The notes under the pieces: generated by a model
The model's input: the letters and a program-made list of their open reading frames with translations, nothing else
Database searches by the model: none
Told to the model about the DNA's origin: nothing
Translations under genes and position numbers: made by a program
Shown here: piece by piece, positions 1 through 11,600 of the stretch
How the letters are laid out: each line of letters starts with the position of its first letter
Numbering within the stretch: the first letter of the stretch is position 1
Source: Dasypus novemcinctus
Lineage: Eukaryota > Chordata > Mammalia > Cingulata > Dasypodidae
Direction of reading: 5' to 3'
Assembly (NCBI RefSeq): GCF_030445035.2
Contig: NC_080680.1
Location: 96,105,157 to 96,169,156, forward strand
DNA length: 64,000 nt

Positions 1-313
1 ACCCCTCCCTCCCCCCACTTTTGGGCAACATTACCCAACCGTCCCTCCCCAGCCACCCTCAAACCCATAAAGCCCCAACCAAAGGCAACCCCTTGCCCCC
101 ATTTTATCTCTTCTTTGTGTTCATACTTATCACCATCTCGTCTTAAGTTCCACCCCTGCAGACATCGGCTCATATCCTTCCTCCACCCTCCGATTTCCTG
201 TAAGCCTATCGTTCAGTCTCTTGCTATCTAGGGCAGCTTGTTTATTTCATATCATTGAGGTCATGTAGTATTTGTCCTTCAATGTCTGGGTTGCTTCACG
301 CAACATAAGGTTC

Positions 314-3300
314 TCAAGATTCATCCATGTTATCACATGTGTTTGTTCTTACAGCCGAGTAGTATTCCATTGTGTGTATATACCACATTTTATTGATCCA
401 CTCATCTGTTGATGGGCATTTGGGTTGATTCCAACTTTTGGCAATAGTGAACAATGCTGCTATGAACATTGGTGTACATATATCGGTTTGTGTCCTTGTT
501 TTCAGTTCTGCTGGGTATATACCCAGCAGTGGTATTGCTGGGTCATATGGCAAATCTATGGCTAGTTTTTTGAGAAACCGCCATACTGTCCTCCAGAATG
601 GTTGGATCCTTCTGCATTCCCACCAGCAGTGGATGAGTGTTCCCCTTCCTTCACATCCTCTCCAGCACTTGTATTCTTCTGTTTTTTTCATAGCTGCCAA
701 TCTTATGGGTGTAAGATGGTATCTCATTGTGGTTTTGATTTGCATTTCCCTGATAGCTAGAGATTTGGAACATTTTTTCATGTGCTTTCTTGCCATTTGT
801 ACTTCTTCTTCGGAGAAGTGTCTGTTTAAGTCTTTTTCCCATTTTTTAAATGGGTTGTTTATCTTTTTATTTTCAAGACATAGGAGTTCTTTATATATGC
901 AAGTTATAAGTTTCTTATCAGATATATGATTGCCAAATATTTTCTCCCACTGTGTGGGCTCCCTTTTTACTTTCTTGACAAACTCCTTTGAGGTGCAGAA
1001 GGCTTTAATTTTGAGGAAGTCCCATTTATCTATTAGTTCTTTTGCTGCTCGTGCTTTTGGTGAGATATTCATAAATCCATTTCCTATTACAAGGTCCTGT
1101 AGATGTTTCCCTACACTGCTTTCTAAGGTTTTTATGGTCTTGGCTCTTATATTTAGGTCTTTGATCCATCTTGAGTTGATCTTTGTATAAGGTGTGAGAT
1201 GGTAATCCTCTTTCATTTTTCTACATATGGCTATCCAGTTCTCCAGACACCATTTGTTGAATAGGCCACTGTCTCCCAATTGAGAGGGTTTGGTAGCTTT
1301 ATCAAATATTATGTGGCTATATATGTGAGGTTCTATATCAGAGCTTTCAATTCGATTCCATTGGTCTATGTGTCTTTCCTTATGCCAATACCATGCTGTT
1401 TTCACCACCGTAGCTTTATAGTATGTTTTGAAGTCAGGTAGTGTGATTCCTCCAATTTCGTTTTTCTTTTTCAGTATGTCTTTGGCTATTCGGGGTCTCT
1501 TTCCTTTCCAAATAAATTTCATAGTTAGTTTTTCTAGTTCCTTAAAGAAGGCTGCGTTGATTTTTATTGGGATTGCATTGAATGTGTAGATCAATTTTGG
1601 TAGGATAGACATCTTAATAATGTTCAGTCTTCCTATCCATGAACAAGGAATAGTCTTCCATTTATTTAGGTCTTCTTTGATTTCCTTGAACAATCTTGTA
1701 TAATGCTCGTGTATAAGTTCTTTACCTCTTTAGTTAAATTTATTCCTAAGTGTTTGATTTTTTTATTTACTATTGTGAATGGTATTTGTTTCTTGATTTC
1801 CTCCTGATCTTGCTCATTATTGGTGTACAGAAATGCTACTGATTTTTGCGCATTGATCTTATAACCTGCGACTTTACTAAACTCATTTATGTGTTCTAGA
1901 ATCTTCGTTGTAGATCTCTCAAGGTTTTCTATGTATAGGATCATGTCATCTGCAAATAATGAAATTTTGACTTCTTCCTTTCCAATTTGAATGCCTTTTA
2001 TTTCTGGTTCTTGCCTCAGTGTTCGTGCAAGTACTTCTAAGACAATGTTAAATAGGAGCGGAGACAGTGGGCATCCTTGTCTTGTTCCTGAGTTTAGAGG
2101 GAAGGAGTCTAGGATTTCTCCATTGTAAACAATATTGGCTTTAGGTTTTTCATATATACTCTTTATCATGTTCAAAAAATTCCCTTGTATTCCAATCTTT
2201 TGGAGTGTTTTTATCAAGAAAGGGTGCTGTATTTTGTCAAATGCTTTTTCTGCATCAATAGATATAATCATGTGATTTTTTTCCTTCAGTCTGTTTATAT
2301 GGTGTATTACGTTGATTGATTTTCTTATGTTGAACCATCCTTGCATACCTGGGATGAATCCCACTTGGTCGTGGTGTATAATACGTTTAATGTATTGTTG
2401 AATACGATTAGCAAGTATTTTGTTAAGTATTTTTGCGTCTAGGTTCATCAGAGAAATTGGTCTGTAATTTTCCTTTCTTGTGATGTCTTTGTTTGGCTTT
2501 GGTACTAGGGTAATGTTGGCATCATAGAAGGAGCTGGGTAATGTTCTTTCCGTTTTGATGTTTTGGAATAGTTTCAGCAGGATTGGTGTTAGTTCTTTCC
2601 GGAATGTTTTGTAGAATTCACCTGTGAAGCCATCTGGCCCTGGGCTCTTCTTAGTTGGGAGATTTTTGATAACTGATTCTATCTCTCTGCTTGTGATTGG
2701 TTTGTTAAGATCATCAATTTCTTCTTTTGTCAATATGGGCTGCTTATGTGTTTCTAGGAATTTGTCCATTTCCTCTAGATTGTCATTTTTGTTGGAATAT
2801 AGTTTTTCAAAATATCCTCTTATGATAGTCTTTATTTCTGTTGGGTCAGTGGTGATATCGCCTTTCTCATTTCTTATTTTGTGTATTTGCATCTTCTCTC
2901 TTTTTTTCTTTGTTAGTGTTGCTAAAGGTTTGTCAATTTTGTTAATCTTCTCAAAAAACCAGCTCTTGGTCTTGTTTATCTGTTCAAGTGCTTTCTTATT
3001 TTCTATTTCATTTAGTTCTGCTCTTATCTTTGTTATTTCCTTCCTTCTTCTTCCTGTTGGGTTACTTTGTTGTTGTTTTTCTAATTCCTTCAAATGTGCA
3101 GTTAGTTCTTCGATTTTTGCTCTTTCTTCTTTTTTGATATATGAATTTATGGCTATAAACTTCCCTCTCAGTACTGCTTTTGCTGCATCCCATAAATTTT
3201 GGTATGCTGTGTTATCATTATCATTTGTTTCAAGGTAGTCATTGATTTCTTTTGAGATTTCCTCTTTGACCCACTGTTTTTCTAAGAGTGTGCTGTTTAA

Positions 3301-4032
3301 TTTCCAAATCGTGGTGTGAAATCTGGGCTTCTGTCCCTTGCAAATCTCCAGCTTGACTCCACTGTGGTCAGAGATAATGTTTTGTATGATTTCAATCTTT
3401 CTGAATTCGTTCAGCCTTTCTTTGTGGCCTAGCATATGATCTATCTTGGAGAATGATCCATGTGCGCTTGAGAAAAATGTATATCCTGCTGTGTTTGGGT
3501 GTAGCGATCTATATATGTCTATTAGATCGAGCTCCTCTAATATACTATTCAGATGTTTTGTTTCTTTGGTGATTCTCTTTTGAGATGTTCTGTCCAGAGT
3601 TGATAGTGGTGTATTAAAATCCCCCACTATAATTGTAGATGTATCTATTCTTTCACTTAGTTTTTCCAGCGTTTGCCTGACGTATTTAGAGGCACCCTTG
3701 TTAGGGGCATAGATATTTATGATTGTTCGATCTTCTTGACAGATTTTCCCTTTCACTAAAATGTAGTATCCTTCTTTGTCTCTCACAATTGTTTCACATT
3801 TAAAGTCTATTTTGTCTGATATTAATATAGCTACTCCTGCCTTTTTTTGGTTATTGTTAGCTTGTATGATTGTTTTCCAGCCATTCACTTTCAATCTCCA
3901 TGCGTCTCTGGGTCTAAGATGTGTCTCTTGTAGACAGCATATGGATGGGTTATATTTCCTTATCCAATGTCCCAGTCTGAATCTTTTGATAGGTGAGTTT
4001 AATCCGTTGACATTCAGTGTTATTACTATCAA
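314..4032 (-). pseudogene. L1-A ORF2: endonuclease/reverse transcriptase, one frameshift
   Basis: ORF2 protein nicks target DNA and reverse-transcribes L1 RNA. The first open stretch (4,032-1,666, 788 aa) carries the apurinic-type endonuclease ([12 protein letters not shown] start, LQETH near residue 35, GDFNTPLS near 138, SDHSG near 222) and the reverse transcriptase, including the catalytic FADDMILY. The second (1,693-314, 459 aa) carries the C-terminal domain with the Cys-rich segment (CWRGCEG...HCWWEC). Together they match the usual length of about 1,270 aa. Comparison with the L1 copy at 49,440 places a one-base loss at about 1,705-1,715, between the RT and C-terminal parts. I see no other interruption. 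A sequencing error could mimic this single break. Confidence 0.93.
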
Positions 4033-4126
4033 GGAATTATTTGTGTTAGCTATATTTTGATTGGATTTGTGTTTGTCATATTTTGTTTGTATATTTTTTT
4101 GGTCTTTTTTGTTGTTGTTGTTGGTC

Positions 4127-5095
4127 TTATACTCTCCTCCAACTTTGCCTTTCCTGTTTTTTCCTTTCTTCCTGCAGAACTCCCTTTAGAATTTCTTGAA
4201 GGGGAGGTTTCTTGTTGGTATACTCTTTCAGTTTCTGTTTGTCTGTGAATATTTTGAACTCTCCATCATGTTTGAATGCTAGTTTAGCTGGATAGAGTAT
4301 TCTTGGTTGGAAGTTTTTTTCCTTTAGTACCTTGACTATATCATACCACTGTCTTCTTGCCTCCATGGTTTCAGAAGAGAAATCAGCACTTAATCTAATT
4401 GAGCTTCCCTTGTATGTGATGGTTTTCTTTTCTCTTGCTGCTTTTAGGATTTTCTCTTTGTCTTGAGCCTTGGATAATTTGATAAGTATATGTCTTGGGG
4501 TGGGCCTGTTGGGGTTTATGACTTGTGGAGTGCGCTGTGCTTCTTGGATATGTACATCTGTCTCTTTCAGTAGATTTGGGAAGTTTTCAGCCATTATTTC
4601 CTGCAACACTCCTTCTGCCCCCTTTCCCTTCTCTTCACCTTCTGGAATGCCTATAATACGTATGTTTGAGCGTTTTGCATTGTCATTCAGGTCCCTAAAT
4701 CCTAATTGGATTTTTTCTATCTTCTTATTGACCCCTTCTACTATCTGTTTGATTTCTGAGGTACTGTCTTCCACATCACTAATTCTCTGCTCTGTCTCTT
4801 CTAGTCTGCTGATATTTGCTGCAAGTGTATTTTTGATTTCTTGAACTGTGGTGTTCATTCCCATCATATCTGTTATGTTTTTGCGTATGTCTGCAATTTC
4901 CCCTCCAAGTGATGTCTTCATGTTGTTAACCTCTTTCATTACTGCATCAAATTTGTCGGTGATGAATGTTCTGAGTTCTTTCATTGCTTGTGCCAAGTTT
5001 TGCTCCCCTTCGTGCTTATTGGTTTGTTGATTGGATTCAGTCATGTTTTCCTGATTATTGGTTTGGTTTGTAGATTTTTGTTGCTTTCTGGTCAT
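4127..5095 (-). CDS. L1-A ORF1p, intact 322-aa RNA-binding protein
   Basis: ORF1p is the trimeric nucleic-acid chaperone that coats L1 RNA in the cytoplasmic RNP. The frame is open from the ATG at 5,095 to a stop at 4,127, 322 aa, close to the usual 320-340. Residues 1-35 are polar and Gln/Asn-rich. Residues about 35-130 have heptad-like Leu/Ile spacing, as expected of the coiled coil. Then follow the RRM ([17 protein letters not shown], near residue 145) and the C-terminal domain ([40 protein letters not shown]). ORF2 begins 94 bp downstream. There is no internal stop, so this frame looks coding-competent, though it belongs to a transposon and not to the host. Confidence 0.93.
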   Translation of the reverse strand: MTRKQQKSTNQTNNQENMTESNQQTNKHEGEQNLAQAMKELRTFITDKFDAVMKEVNNMKTSLGGEIADIRKNITDMMGMNTTVQEIKNTLAANISRLEETEQRISDVEDSTSEIKQIVEGVNKKIEKIQLGFRDLNDNAKRSNIRIIGIPEGEEKGKGAEGVLQEIMAENFPNLLKETDVHIQEAQRTPQVINPNRPTPRHILIKLSKAQDKEKILKAAREKKTITYKGSSIRLSADFSSETMEARRQWYDIVKVLKEKNFQPRILYPAKLAFKHDGEFKIFTDKQKLKEYTNKKPPLQEILKGVLQEERKKQERQSWRRV

Positions 5096-7200
5096 CTCTT
5101 TATTTTGACGAATTTAATCAGTTCCTTAGCTTCTTTGTCTGCTTTTGGAGGTTAATTAGTTGTTATTTTTGCATAGGTGTTATATCTTCTCTTTGTCACT
5201 TTTTTCTTCTTACTCAAGTTACTTGTTGTTGGTTAAGTTCACTTTAGAAGAAAGTATTAGTGTTGGGAAAAGGCAATTGTGTCAGCAAGGGTAAAGTGTA
5301 AAGTGGTATTGGTAATGTATGTTAACAAAGCAAGAATATGAGATCTGGGAGGATGGAGGTTAGATTCATGTAGATTGTATAGAGTTATAGCTGTAGGTAG
5401 AGTATCTTTTATGAAGTAGATGACTGAATATAGGTGGAATATGGTATGAACTACAAAGCTATTGTTTTCATGAGAGAAGGAAAAAGAAAAGAAATGTAAT
5501 AGTTTCAAGAGTGGATAACAGACAGAAAACAGAACAAAGGTATTAGAAATTAAGAGTTAGACACTTTGTGGATCAAAGAATGGGAGGTGGGGGGTGGAAT
5601 ATAGGAGAGACAGTAGATGATAGTGGTTATCAAGATGCAGGGGAAGAGGGATAGTGTAGGTAGCCTAAATCAGTTCACACAGAAATGAGGCAGTGGAGGA
5701 TGGGAAAACCCAGCAAATGTGAGGTGTTCCCTGTAGCACGTATTGTGTACTTGAATTAAAATAAAATAAGTGGAAAATGAGGGACAAGAGGGAAAGAGAG
5801 AACCGAAAAAAAAAAAACACACTAAGTATAATAAAGAAAAAAAGAAAGACAAGAAGAAAGGAAGAAAGAAAAAGAGGATAGGCAAGCGGTGGGGAACAGA
5901 TGGGGGGAGAGAGATACAGGTATACACGTGTCACAATTGCAACACTATCTAAAACAACAACCAAAAAACCCCCTAAATATCTGTATAAAAAAAAAAAAAA
6001 GGACTTTGGGGGAGACGCTAGGAGAAAAGACTAGGGGATAATGCAATATTAGCAATCAGGGCGTCAAAAAGAGTAAAAAATAAGATAAAGTGAAAATAAA
6101 AACAAAACAATATGAACCATTAAAGATAAAACGCAAACGTTGAGGTCCAGGGCACTCAAGGACCCCAGGTAGACCCCAGAGCGTGATGGATTCAGGGGTG
6201 GAAAGTCTGAGACACTGAAGACTCAAGAGGTGTGAGTCTGGGGTGTGGACCGCCAGAGTTCAGGGGACCCAGACCTGGCAAGCTCAAATCTGGTCCACAG
6301 AAAGCTTAGGAGCCCCGCAGTGCAACACAGACCTCAGGGATCCCCGTAGCTGGGTGCCAGCCCTGTGGGGGAAGCCAGATCCGCGAATTTTATATTGAAT
6401 TTCTGATCCCTGAAATTCACCTAACTCCTCAGGGTATCAGCCTTTGGACAGCTCCCTCCCTGTGCTCCCTCGGAACGGCCACTTGAGGGCGCCTCTACAC
6501 CACGGCCAGTTCAATGACCCAGATCCCAAGCCCCGCCGGGTGGGGTGGGCTTCAGCTGGAAACGCCGAAAACAGACTCTAAGATCCGAAATCCCAAACTT
6601 CGCAAAATATCCTCCAATCAGCTTCGAGACGTGTCCTCCTCCCTCACTGCACCCTACAACAGTCTCCCAATTGTGTCCCCTTATTGTCCAAAATCCAATT
6701 CCGTTGCAGATCGGCAGCCGGACCTGTGGGGATGGGGCTCCAGGCGGAAGCACTGCCCCCCCTGTCCGGCGACCAAAAACGTCCCCCGCTTCACAAGAAA
6801 ACACCGTCTGTCTCCCCAAATCAATCTGCAAAGGAGTCTTGTCCCAACAATCCCTCACCAGCCAGCCCAGTATCCGCGAATTTCTCAGCACCGCAAAGCC
6901 TCTAGTAAAAGGAAAAAAAAAACAAAAACCCTGGCCGCCACGGCTCCGGAGCTTCAGGAGCACCCGCTACCGTGGCTCCGCCCACCCAAGGAGGGAACTT
7001 CCCGAGCTCAGCTGGGACCTCCGTTTATATATTATAGATGTATCCTCTCTGTTACCTTCCCACCGAATTGACGTCCAGACACCTTCCAACCAGCAAAAAT
7101 CCCCGAAACAGCGCGGTCTCAAAGAGCCTTCAACGCTGCCCAGCCGCCCCCTGCAGAGACACTACCAGGCAAGCTCACGCAGCCACCATCTTGCCGAAAA
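5096..7200 (-). promoter_or_regulatory. L1-A 5'UTR with internal promoter
   Basis: This 2.1-kb stretch lies between the L1 5' end and the ORF1 ATG. The outer part (about 6,130-7,200) is GC-rich with many CpGs. The inner part is strongly strand-asymmetric, with long purine runs on the plus strand at 5,770-5,900, a 13-base A run near 6,000, and other A-rich runs. It has no long open frame of its own that I would call a gene. Known L1 5'UTRs hold the RNA polymerase II promoter near the 5' end, which fits the YY1-type site at 7,182-7,193. The same pyrimidine-rich (sense) segment is recognisable in the L1 at 45,300-45,700. Confidence 0.8.
7182..7193 (-). promoter_or_regulatory. YY1-type site at the L1-A 5' end
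   Basis: On the minus strand the bases read CAAGATGGTGGC, matching the YY1 core (CAAnATGG) that positions transcription start in many mammalian L1s. It lies within about 10-20 bp of the inferred 5' end. The same 12 bases occur at 24,742-24,753 in the plus-strand L1, and a decayed version at 9,470-9,481 in the older L1. Confidence 0.7.
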
Positions 7201-7539
7201 GCCACTAGATGTATTCTTGACCCAGTTTCTCTCTTTAGTTTAAGACTTCCTTGCCCTTCCTTCCTTACTGCTTGTGTAGTAGGAGCCAAAGATGTAGTTG
7301 GTACTGTAAGCTATGGAGGCTGAATCTGACTGTGTTGCTCCAGGAACTGAAGCTACTCTCACCTTTCTCCTCTTCCAGGAATACGGACAGAGCCACAGTC
7401 ATGTGTAATAATCCAGTTCTTGCAGGCTAAGACCATCTGTAGCTGCATGAAGAGACATAAAGCTTTAACTCCTGACTCTGCTGCTTGGAATAGGGATGGA
7501 GCTGAACATGTGGGCAACAATCTATGCTCTGTGTGTCCA

Positions 7540-8880
7540 AAGTGACCACAGTTGCCCAGGTAAACTGACATAGCACCAGCCCTCCTCCTCCCCTACTAGA
7601 GGAGGGGATGGACCGCCCAGAGTGCCCAAAAATCTAATATGTGTGGGCTGAATGCACCTGTAGTTGACCTGTGAGAATGAGGAAGTACTGTCCCTTCTGC
7701 CCTTAGAGGGTGGGGATGGAATCACAGCACCCAATAATTCTGTTGGTGTAGGCCAAAAGTGCCTGCCTTTTCCCAGAGAGACTGAAGAAATACCAGCCCC
7801 CTATTATCCTATCAGGAGTTGGAGGTGGACCCACAGGCTCCCAACAGTCCAGTCCATGCAGGCCAAAAGTGCCTGCCATTGCCCAGAAATGCTGAGGAAA
7901 TACAGTTCCCCTCCTATCTTATTTGGGGGCAGGGATGGAGCAACAGGGGTCCAACTATTCAGTCTGTGTAGGGTAAAAGCACCTGCAGTTACTCAGAGAG
8001 ACTGGAGAAACACTGACCGTTTTGTCCTGTTGTAGGTGGGGGTGGAGTCACAGGCACCCAACAGTCGAGTTTGTGCAGGTCAAAGGTGCCTGCATTGCTC
8101 TGAGAGGCTGCGGAAACACCAACCTCTTCTTATCTTATGTGAGGGAGAGTGGGGTTGCAGATGGAATTGAAGATGCTCAACAAACCAGTTTGTATGGACC
8201 AAAAGTGCCTGCAGTTGCCCAGAGAAACCAAATAAACTGTTCCCCTCCTTTCCTACTGGGGGTGAGGATGGATCTACAGGTGTCCAAGGAACCAGTCTGT
8301 GTGGGCTGAACACCTGCAGTTGCCCAGGGAGGCTAAAGAAACACCAAGCCCCTCCTATCCTATGGGGTAGAAGGGTGGAGACAGAATCAGAGGTGCTCAA
8401 CAAATCAGTTTAAGCAGACTGAAAGTGCCTGTCATTGCCCAGAGAGACCTAGGAAACACAGCTCCCCTCTTATCCTACTTGGAGGTAGGGATGGAGCAAT
8501 AATTGTCTGACATCTGACTATTCATTTCTGTATGGGCCAAAATCACTTGCAGTTACCCAGAGAGTCTGGGTAAACATTGACCCTTCTTGTCCTTTCGGGG
8601 GTAGTAGTGGGACCACAGGTGCCCAACAATCAAGTTAATGCAGGCCAAAACTGCCTGCAGTTGCCCTGAGAGACTAAGAAACATTAAGCCCCTCGTATCC
8701 CATATGGGATACAAAGGTACTCAACAAACCAGTTTGTGTGGACAGAAAGTGCCTGTAGTTGCCCAGAGGGACTGAGGAAACAAATTTCTTCTCCTATCCT
8801 ATTGGGGTACAGGGATACAACAACCCCAGGTGTCTGACTATTCAGTCTATGCCTGCCAAAAGGGCCTGCAGTTACCCAGA
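7540..8880 (-). repeat. Tandem array of about 110-bp units inside the L1-B 5'UTR
   Basis: A degenerate unit recurs with anchors (plus-strand gcctgcagttgcccagag or close variants) near 7,551, 7,661, 7,766, 7,876, 7,985, 8,092, 8,211, 8,315, 8,431, 8,549, 8,657, 8,754 and 8,866, with one more outlier near 9,259. Spacing is 97-119 bp. Units fall into types by the stretch before the anchor: 'actattcagtctgtg' at 7,950, 8,515 and 8,838; 'caacagtc/aatc' at 8,061 and 8,626; 'caacaaacc' at 8,177 and 8,723. The same order repeats about 565 bp apart, so a multi-unit block has itself duplicated. Confidence 0.85.
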
Positions 8881-9469
8881 GAAGCTGCAGGTCCCTTCAG
8901 CTTCCTTCTTGCTGGAAGTGGGGCTGGAGCCTAGGCTAGGGCTGCAATCTGATCTGGGTGGAAAGATGCCAGCCCCTACCATCATTGTGATTTTCAATCA
9001 GTCCTGCTTCCCCTCAAGGGAAAGAATTAAAATGGCAGCTACTAGCCTCTTTCTGACTTGGGCAACTTCAAACTTTAGCTGTTCTTAGGATTACACTTTA
9101 GCCAAGTGAATTTGCTAATCAGTAGCAGAAGTCAGTGCCCAACTGTCTCTTTCTCCCCCATTTTTTTTGAAAATGGGGCTTCAAGCAGCCATAGACTAGC
9201 TTCTGCCACCAGTGGAACTGAATTTGCTCAACAAGCCAGTTCTTACAGGTCAAAAGTGCCTGCAGTTGTCCAGAGAAGCTGAGGAAACACAGCTTGGAAT
9301 GCTCTATTCATGCAACTTCACTGCAGATGGTCATTCTCCTTTCATTCTTTCAAGGATGTTGCAGAATGCTCTTCTGGTCTTTCTGGCCCACAAACAGAGG
9401 CTTTAGATTGCTCTGGGTGATTTCTAACTGCCATGTAGGACAAGCTTATTCTTGGACCTCCTTAATCTG

Positions 9470-9481
9470 CCACTATCTTCC
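9470..9481 (-). promoter_or_regulatory. Decayed YY1-type site at the L1-B 5' end
   Basis: On the minus strand the bases read GAAGATAGTGGC, two changes from the 12-base site in the other two L1s (CAAGATGGTGGC). It sits at the same place relative to the element end, which fits an old, unselected copy. Confidence 0.5.
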
Positions 9482-9599
9482 ACATTTGACTTTTAATCAA
9501 CTATTAATAACACTATGTTTAGAATATTCAGGAAATGTGATAATTTCCCCCAAAATCAAGTTACATTTTGATGCAACCCATACAGAAAGGATATTTCAT

Positions 9600-11600
9600 G
9601 ACATAAGAATCATTCTTGGGCTATGTATTAGGAGACAAAAATGTTTCTGTTTATTTTGATTGGTGGGTCCCTATTATTTGATACTTATTGGTGTGTCTGT
9701 GGAGGAATTTTATCTTGGGAGGAGTTCAGGAAATTAAGGAAGACTTCTTATATAGCTCTACAAGGAAATATTTTTTGTAGTGTTATCCTTATACCCCTTC
9801 CTATAACTGATTGTATAGAAAAGGTTTCCTAGGGTTTCCTTATGTGTCTGGAAGCTCAGTGACAATAGCTAATTTTTCATCACCTTACCATAAGGTAATG
9901 TGTGTATATAAATCAGTGTTAATAACATTCCTATAGAGCAAAGGGACCATGGTTATTAATTTTAAGGTTACAGTTAATACTCTTTGGTCTTACAGATGTG
10001 GCTATAAATACAAGTTTCCTCCTCTGTAATATGGCTTTAAATAATAATTCAAGCCATTGGCCAGTGATTTCTATAAGCAAAAACTTTTTGCCTTGCATAT
10101 ATTTATTTCTAGAAATTTCCAGGGGCATGGAAAATACTTGTTAAACAAATGAATAACAAGCATACATTTACCTTTGTCTTTCTTTGAAGCCACCTTTGCT
10201 GTCTGGGCAGTAAAAGATAATTCATGTTCACAGACTAGAATTATGCAGACAGAGTCCTGTTGTCCTCAAAAAGAAACAATCATATAAGGAAACAATACCT
10301 TGTACATTCATTTGGGAATAAAACAATGGAATTGACTGCACCGAACTCCCCTGTTAGTTTGTTAACACAAGTACAAACAGATTTTAGAACAATAAAGACA
10401 AAATATTTGCAATATGTTTATGTTAGCAAAACATCAGGCAATATATTAACTAGCAACAACATTAAAAAGGTAAACATGTTGAACTCCATTGTTTTAAATA
10501 TGTGGTGCCACACTTATTTTCTGTAACTATGGAAAATGAAAGAAAAAAATGACAGAGAACTCAAAGTCTAACCACTATCTCTTATGCATAAAAAATACCT
10601 ATTTTACTTTGTTAAGATGCTCAAAGCAGATACCATAAAGTAGTTGGCTTCTAAGAGTTGGAATTTATTAACTTCAAGCCTAAAATTTTGAGATTGAGAA
10701 AAGTGTTCAAATCAAGGCATGATCACGCAACCCTTTCTTCCCAAAAAACAGTTGCTGCAGTCCTGGTCTCTTTGTCACATACTGGTGTCTGCTGGTCTTT
10801 TCCTTCTCTTCTGAGTTTAGTTGATTTCAGTTTCTTTCTTCCTTGGCTTTTTCATTTTGAATAGCACTCTGTTTATAAAGAACTCCAGTAAGAAAGATTA
10901 AGATCCACCCTAGACCACATCTTAACTGCAGTAATCTAATCAAAAGGTCTTACAATAGGTTTGCACCCACAGGAATAGATTAGTTTTAAGAAAATGCTTT
11001 TCTCTTCTTAAATACCTACTATGTTTTATCAATAAATTTCATATTAATCAATATCTATGATAGTCATCTAAAATATTCAACAAATCTTGAAACTAACTGA
11101 ACTGTAAGTATCCAAATGAGAACTGTTTTGTACATAAATACAAGAATCATATCACATTTGAGAACTTTCGTCTTTTCAATAATATATTTCTAACTTAAGG
11201 AGTAAAAAGATGGAATTTTTCAGATGCAATATTATTCGCACCTCTAATCTAGTATAAAAGTATTTCACTTCTTAATGGGAACATATTTTTCTGATGTAAT
11301 CACTTCCTTCATAAAGGGATGGCTTAGGTACTTTGGTATTATAGCAAATCATTCATATCTTCCTAACAGATAAGGCAGCACCTTAACATGATTAGGAATA
11401 TCACTCTCCCAACTGATATACAGAAATGAGAGTCACTGGCAAGGTCTGACACTGAAGGTTATGAGAGAAGGGGACAATAAATACACTTAGTGCTAAGGAA
11501 ATTGTTTGTGAAGTCTTGAAGTCTGTGGATTATAGAAAAATTGGCAGGGAAAAAATCTTAGCAGGCACCAAAAAGAGGAAGGAATCATTGAAAAGGACAG
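9600..11600. repeat. Downstream flank of OR unit 1 (segmental duplication)
   Basis: There is no gene here. The stretch is AT-rich non-coding DNA lying 3' of OR pseudogene 1. It is a diverged duplicate of two pieces further right: 9,700-10,050 matches 18,690-19,005 (shared ttatacctcttccta/tagggtttcctt stretches), and 10,080-11,600 matches 23,200-24,330. A shorter piece (about 11,150-11,270) also resembles 32,960-33,070 near OR pseudogene 2. This shows that the OR units were duplicated together with several kilobases of flank. Confidence 0.7.

Larger units (their letters stand above)
1..7200 (-). mobile_element. Young, nearly intact LINE-1 (L1-A), 3' end beyond the window
   Basis: Read on the minus strand this is a whole L1 from its 5' end (about 7,200) through a 2.1-kb 5'UTR, ORF1 (5,095-4,127), a 94-bp gap, ORF2 (4,032-314) and the start of the 3'UTR (313-1). 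No poly(A) tail is seen as poly-T at the left edge, so the element continues out of the window. Long open frames with only one clear break in ORF2 mark it as the youngest L1 here. Its 5' end abuts position 7,203, where an older L1 begins in the same orientation, so it inserted into that element. The target-site duplication cannot be checked because the 3' end is missing. Confidence 0.95.
7203..9485 (-). mobile_element. Older L1 (L1-B): 5'UTR only, split by L1-A
   Basis: The sequence matches, in reverse, the 5'UTR of the plus-strand L1 at 24,740-26,100. Its 5' end (9,440-9,485) pairs with 24,740-24,790. The stretch 9,290-9,420 pairs with 24,800-24,930 (shared agaagagcaKcctgcaacat-type stretch). 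The stretch 8,870-8,960 pairs with about 25,230-25,330, and 7,205-7,400 pairs with 25,900-26,095 (shared ggatgtagttggtgctt-type stretch). Homology runs to about 7,203, just short of where ORF1 would begin, and there L1-A starts. ORF1 and ORF2 of this copy, if kept, lie left of the window. At 2.28 kb this UTR is about 0.9 kb longer than in the relative, because of the tandem array at 7,540-8,880. Confidence 0.85.

Noticed and set aside
438-929. Open frame of 163 codons on the plus strand
   Set aside because: It is the antisense of L1-A ORF2. Its hydrophobic look comes from reading A-rich coding DNA backwards. The same holds for 2,624-3,238 and 4,470-4,844.
5770-5952. Lys/Glu-rich 60-codon frame
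   Set aside because: A translation of the purine-rich strand of the L1-A 5'UTR. Low complexity, no gene.
6514-7243. Overlapping open frames in the GC-rich L1-A 5'UTR, both strands
   Set aside because: CpG-rich sequence has few stops. No domain is visible, and the frames cross the border between two different L1 elements.
7540-8880. CRISPR-like array of regular repeats
   Set aside because: Units are 97-119 bp, degenerate and without unique spacers, and the DNA is mammalian. It is a tandem array in an L1 5'UTR.
9486-10640. tRNA or small RNA gene in the OR flanks
   Set aside because: I looked for cloverleaf-like B boxes with a matching A box outside the SINEs and found none.
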